Positions 14,277-15,350 of a stretch of 15,350 nucleotides of DNA are shown here, piece after piece. Position 1 is the stretch's first letter. Each line of letters opens with the position of its first letter. The stretch comes from CANHEE01 sp043777755 (lineage in GTDB: Bacteria > Bacteroidota > Bacteroidia > Chitinophagales > Saprospiraceae): contig JAYWHK010000006.1 in the NCBI GenBank assembly GCA_043777755.1, positions 1 through 15,350 of the forward strand. Reading direction: 5' to 3'. Made by a program: the position numbers and the translations under genes. Below the pieces are notes generated by a model. That model was not told the origin of the DNA and did no database searches. It was given only the letters and a program-made list of their open reading frames with translations.

Positions 14277-15350
14277 TTACACTTCTCTCCACTCCAATTC
14301 ATTGCCAACCGCTACCACTACAAAAGATTTTACAGCTGGTCTGATACTAAATTTTGGCGTTTCCAAATAATCTTTTAGTTGTGTTGTAGCTTCTTTGAAA
14401 GTGGTTTCTTTTTGTTTTTTTGAGCCTTTTGCCAAATATTTCAACTCCATGGCTACTTCATATTTTGGCTTTCTGCCATAAATTGGCTCTAAGAAAATGT
14501 CCATATAAGTCCAATCCGTTTCATATTCAGAATGTATGTAGTAAAAACCTTGTTGATGCAAAAGGCTGATAATCACTGCTTTCAAGGTATTTTCATTGAA
14601 ATGTGCGCTATCATGTACCGAAAAATGTTGCAGAACTTTTGATACTTCATTGAAAAACAAGGTTGGATTGCCCGTTGTTGCCATCGTCCGAATAGCATGA
14701 TTTACAGGGGCATTGTCAATAGGTAATTTAGCTTGTTCCCAAACACTATCAATAAAAAAATCAGCATATAGTTTTTTTATCACATAATTGGGAAACGCAA
14801 ATACATAAGCTCCTAAATCATAATCTTTGACCGTCAAAAAACCCATATAAAACAACAAACTAATCAAATCACTTGGCGAAAAATCTTTTTCAAAAGTATA
14901 TTGTGAGGTAAGCTGCGCTGTAACTTCGTTATTTTCTAACAACTCGACCAGAGTCTTCTCGTATTTCTTATAGTGTCCTTGTATATTGAAAATATTTTTA
15001 ATCTTCTTATAATCCGAAGCAATATTCACATCTAACATTTCCATAGGATAAGCTCGGTCTTTCGCAAACGAGTTGGCAAAATAAAGTGTCATATTGGGAT
15101 TATACACTTTATTTTTCACATTCGGATTAAACCAATAACCATTGTACCACAAACGCATATCGTTGATTATCAAGGGCAATTGTTCGTCACTGACATCTAT
15201 TTTTCTTAAAATATCCTCTACATCATTTTCTTCAAAGCCCATTAAATTATGGAAAGTGCGCTCCAAAGTAATGTTATTCGCTATGTTAAAACCACTCGTC
15301 AAGCTATCCATCGTGATTGGCGAAACGCCCGTCATAAATATTCGCTCCAC
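14277..15350 (-). CDS. AAA-ATPase-like protein with C-terminal PD-(D/E)XK nuclease domain (N-terminus outside window)
   Basis: The last 357 codons of a minus-strand gene whose 5' part lies beyond the right edge. FMTGVSPITMDSLTSGFNIA and the WYNGYWF...VYNPNMTLYF segment (68-91 of the visible part) are characteristic of the AAA-ATPase-like family (PF09820). The C-terminal part matches the linked PD-(D/E)XK nuclease-like domain (PDDEXK_9, former DUF1703), with D284 in YMDIFLEP, the ExK pair E302-L-K304 in AMELKYL, and Q324xxxY328. These catalytic positions look intact. The missing N-terminal part should contain the Walker A motif, which cannot be checked here. Proteins of this family occur in many copies in Bacteroidota genomes. 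Their role is unknown, with proposals ranging from mobile-element to defence functions. The next gene on the same strand, the symporter, is 127 bases downstream and probably separately transcribed. Confidence 0.88.
   Translation of the reverse strand: MERIFMTGVSPITMDSLTSGFNIANNITLERTFHNLMGFEENDVEDILRKIDVSDEQLPLIINDMRLWYNGYWFNPNVKNKVYNPNMTLYFANSFAKDRAYPMEMLDVNIASDYKKIKNIFNIQGHYKKYEKTLVELLENNEVTAQLTSQYTFEKDFSPSDLISLLFYMGFLTVKDYDLGAYVFAFPNYVIKKLYADFFIDSVWEQAKLPIDNAPVNHAIRTMATTGNPTLFFNEVSKVLQHFSVHDSAHFNENTLKAVIISLLHQQGFYYIHSEYETDWTYMDIFLEPIYGRKPKYEVAMELKYLAKGSKKQKETTFKEATTQLKDYLETPKFSIRPAVKSFVVVAVGNELEWREV

Overview
The window looks like chromosome from a member of the Bacteroidota. It is AT-rich, start codons follow A-rich tracts rather than Shine-Dalgarno sequences, promoters fit the TTTG-N20-TAnnTTTG pattern of that phylum's main sigma factor, and one very large secreted protein ends in a type IX secretion (T9SS) sorting domain and carries SprB-like repeats. 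No rRNA, tRNA, CRISPR array or insertion sequence was recognised.

Layout, left to right. (1) About 1-1100: rpmI (L35) and rplT (L20), with a near-consensus promoter directly before rpmI and a strong terminator after rplT, then a small REP-like palindrome. (2) 1203-2060: an exported thioredoxin-fold protein without the redox cysteines. (3) 2140-3273: the small subunit of methylmalonyl-CoA mutase, ending abruptly without its usual C-terminus and not followed by the large subunit. Directly behind it are the overlapping genes xisH and xisI with their own promoter, so this is probably an insertion or deletion junction. (4) 4228-8694: a 1488-residue secreted metzincin-type metalloprotease with P-domain, SprB-like repeats and T9SS tail, closed by a hairpin terminator with a TTCG loop. 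(5) 8825-12439: a tight three-gene operon, lying between two terminators. It holds a DNA adenine methyltransferase-like protein fused to an HsdS-like target-recognition domain, an AAA15/ABC-type ATPase (PtuA-like) and an HNH nuclease of the PtuB type. (6) 12509-14149, minus strand: a sodium/sugar symporter related to vSGLT. (7) 14277-15350, minus strand: the C-terminal part of an AAA-ATPase-like/PD-(D/E)XK protein cut by the window edge.

The most interesting block is the three-gene operon. ATPase plus HNH protein is the composition of the Septu anti-phage system. Here it is translationally coupled to a methyltransferase-specificity fusion with a diverged catalytic motif, and no restriction subunit is present. 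This could be a modification-linked Septu variant. With the XisHI pair and the PD-(D/E)XK protein, the right two thirds of the window resembles an accessory or defence neighbourhood inserted among metabolic and secreted-protein genes. Function is inferred from motifs only.
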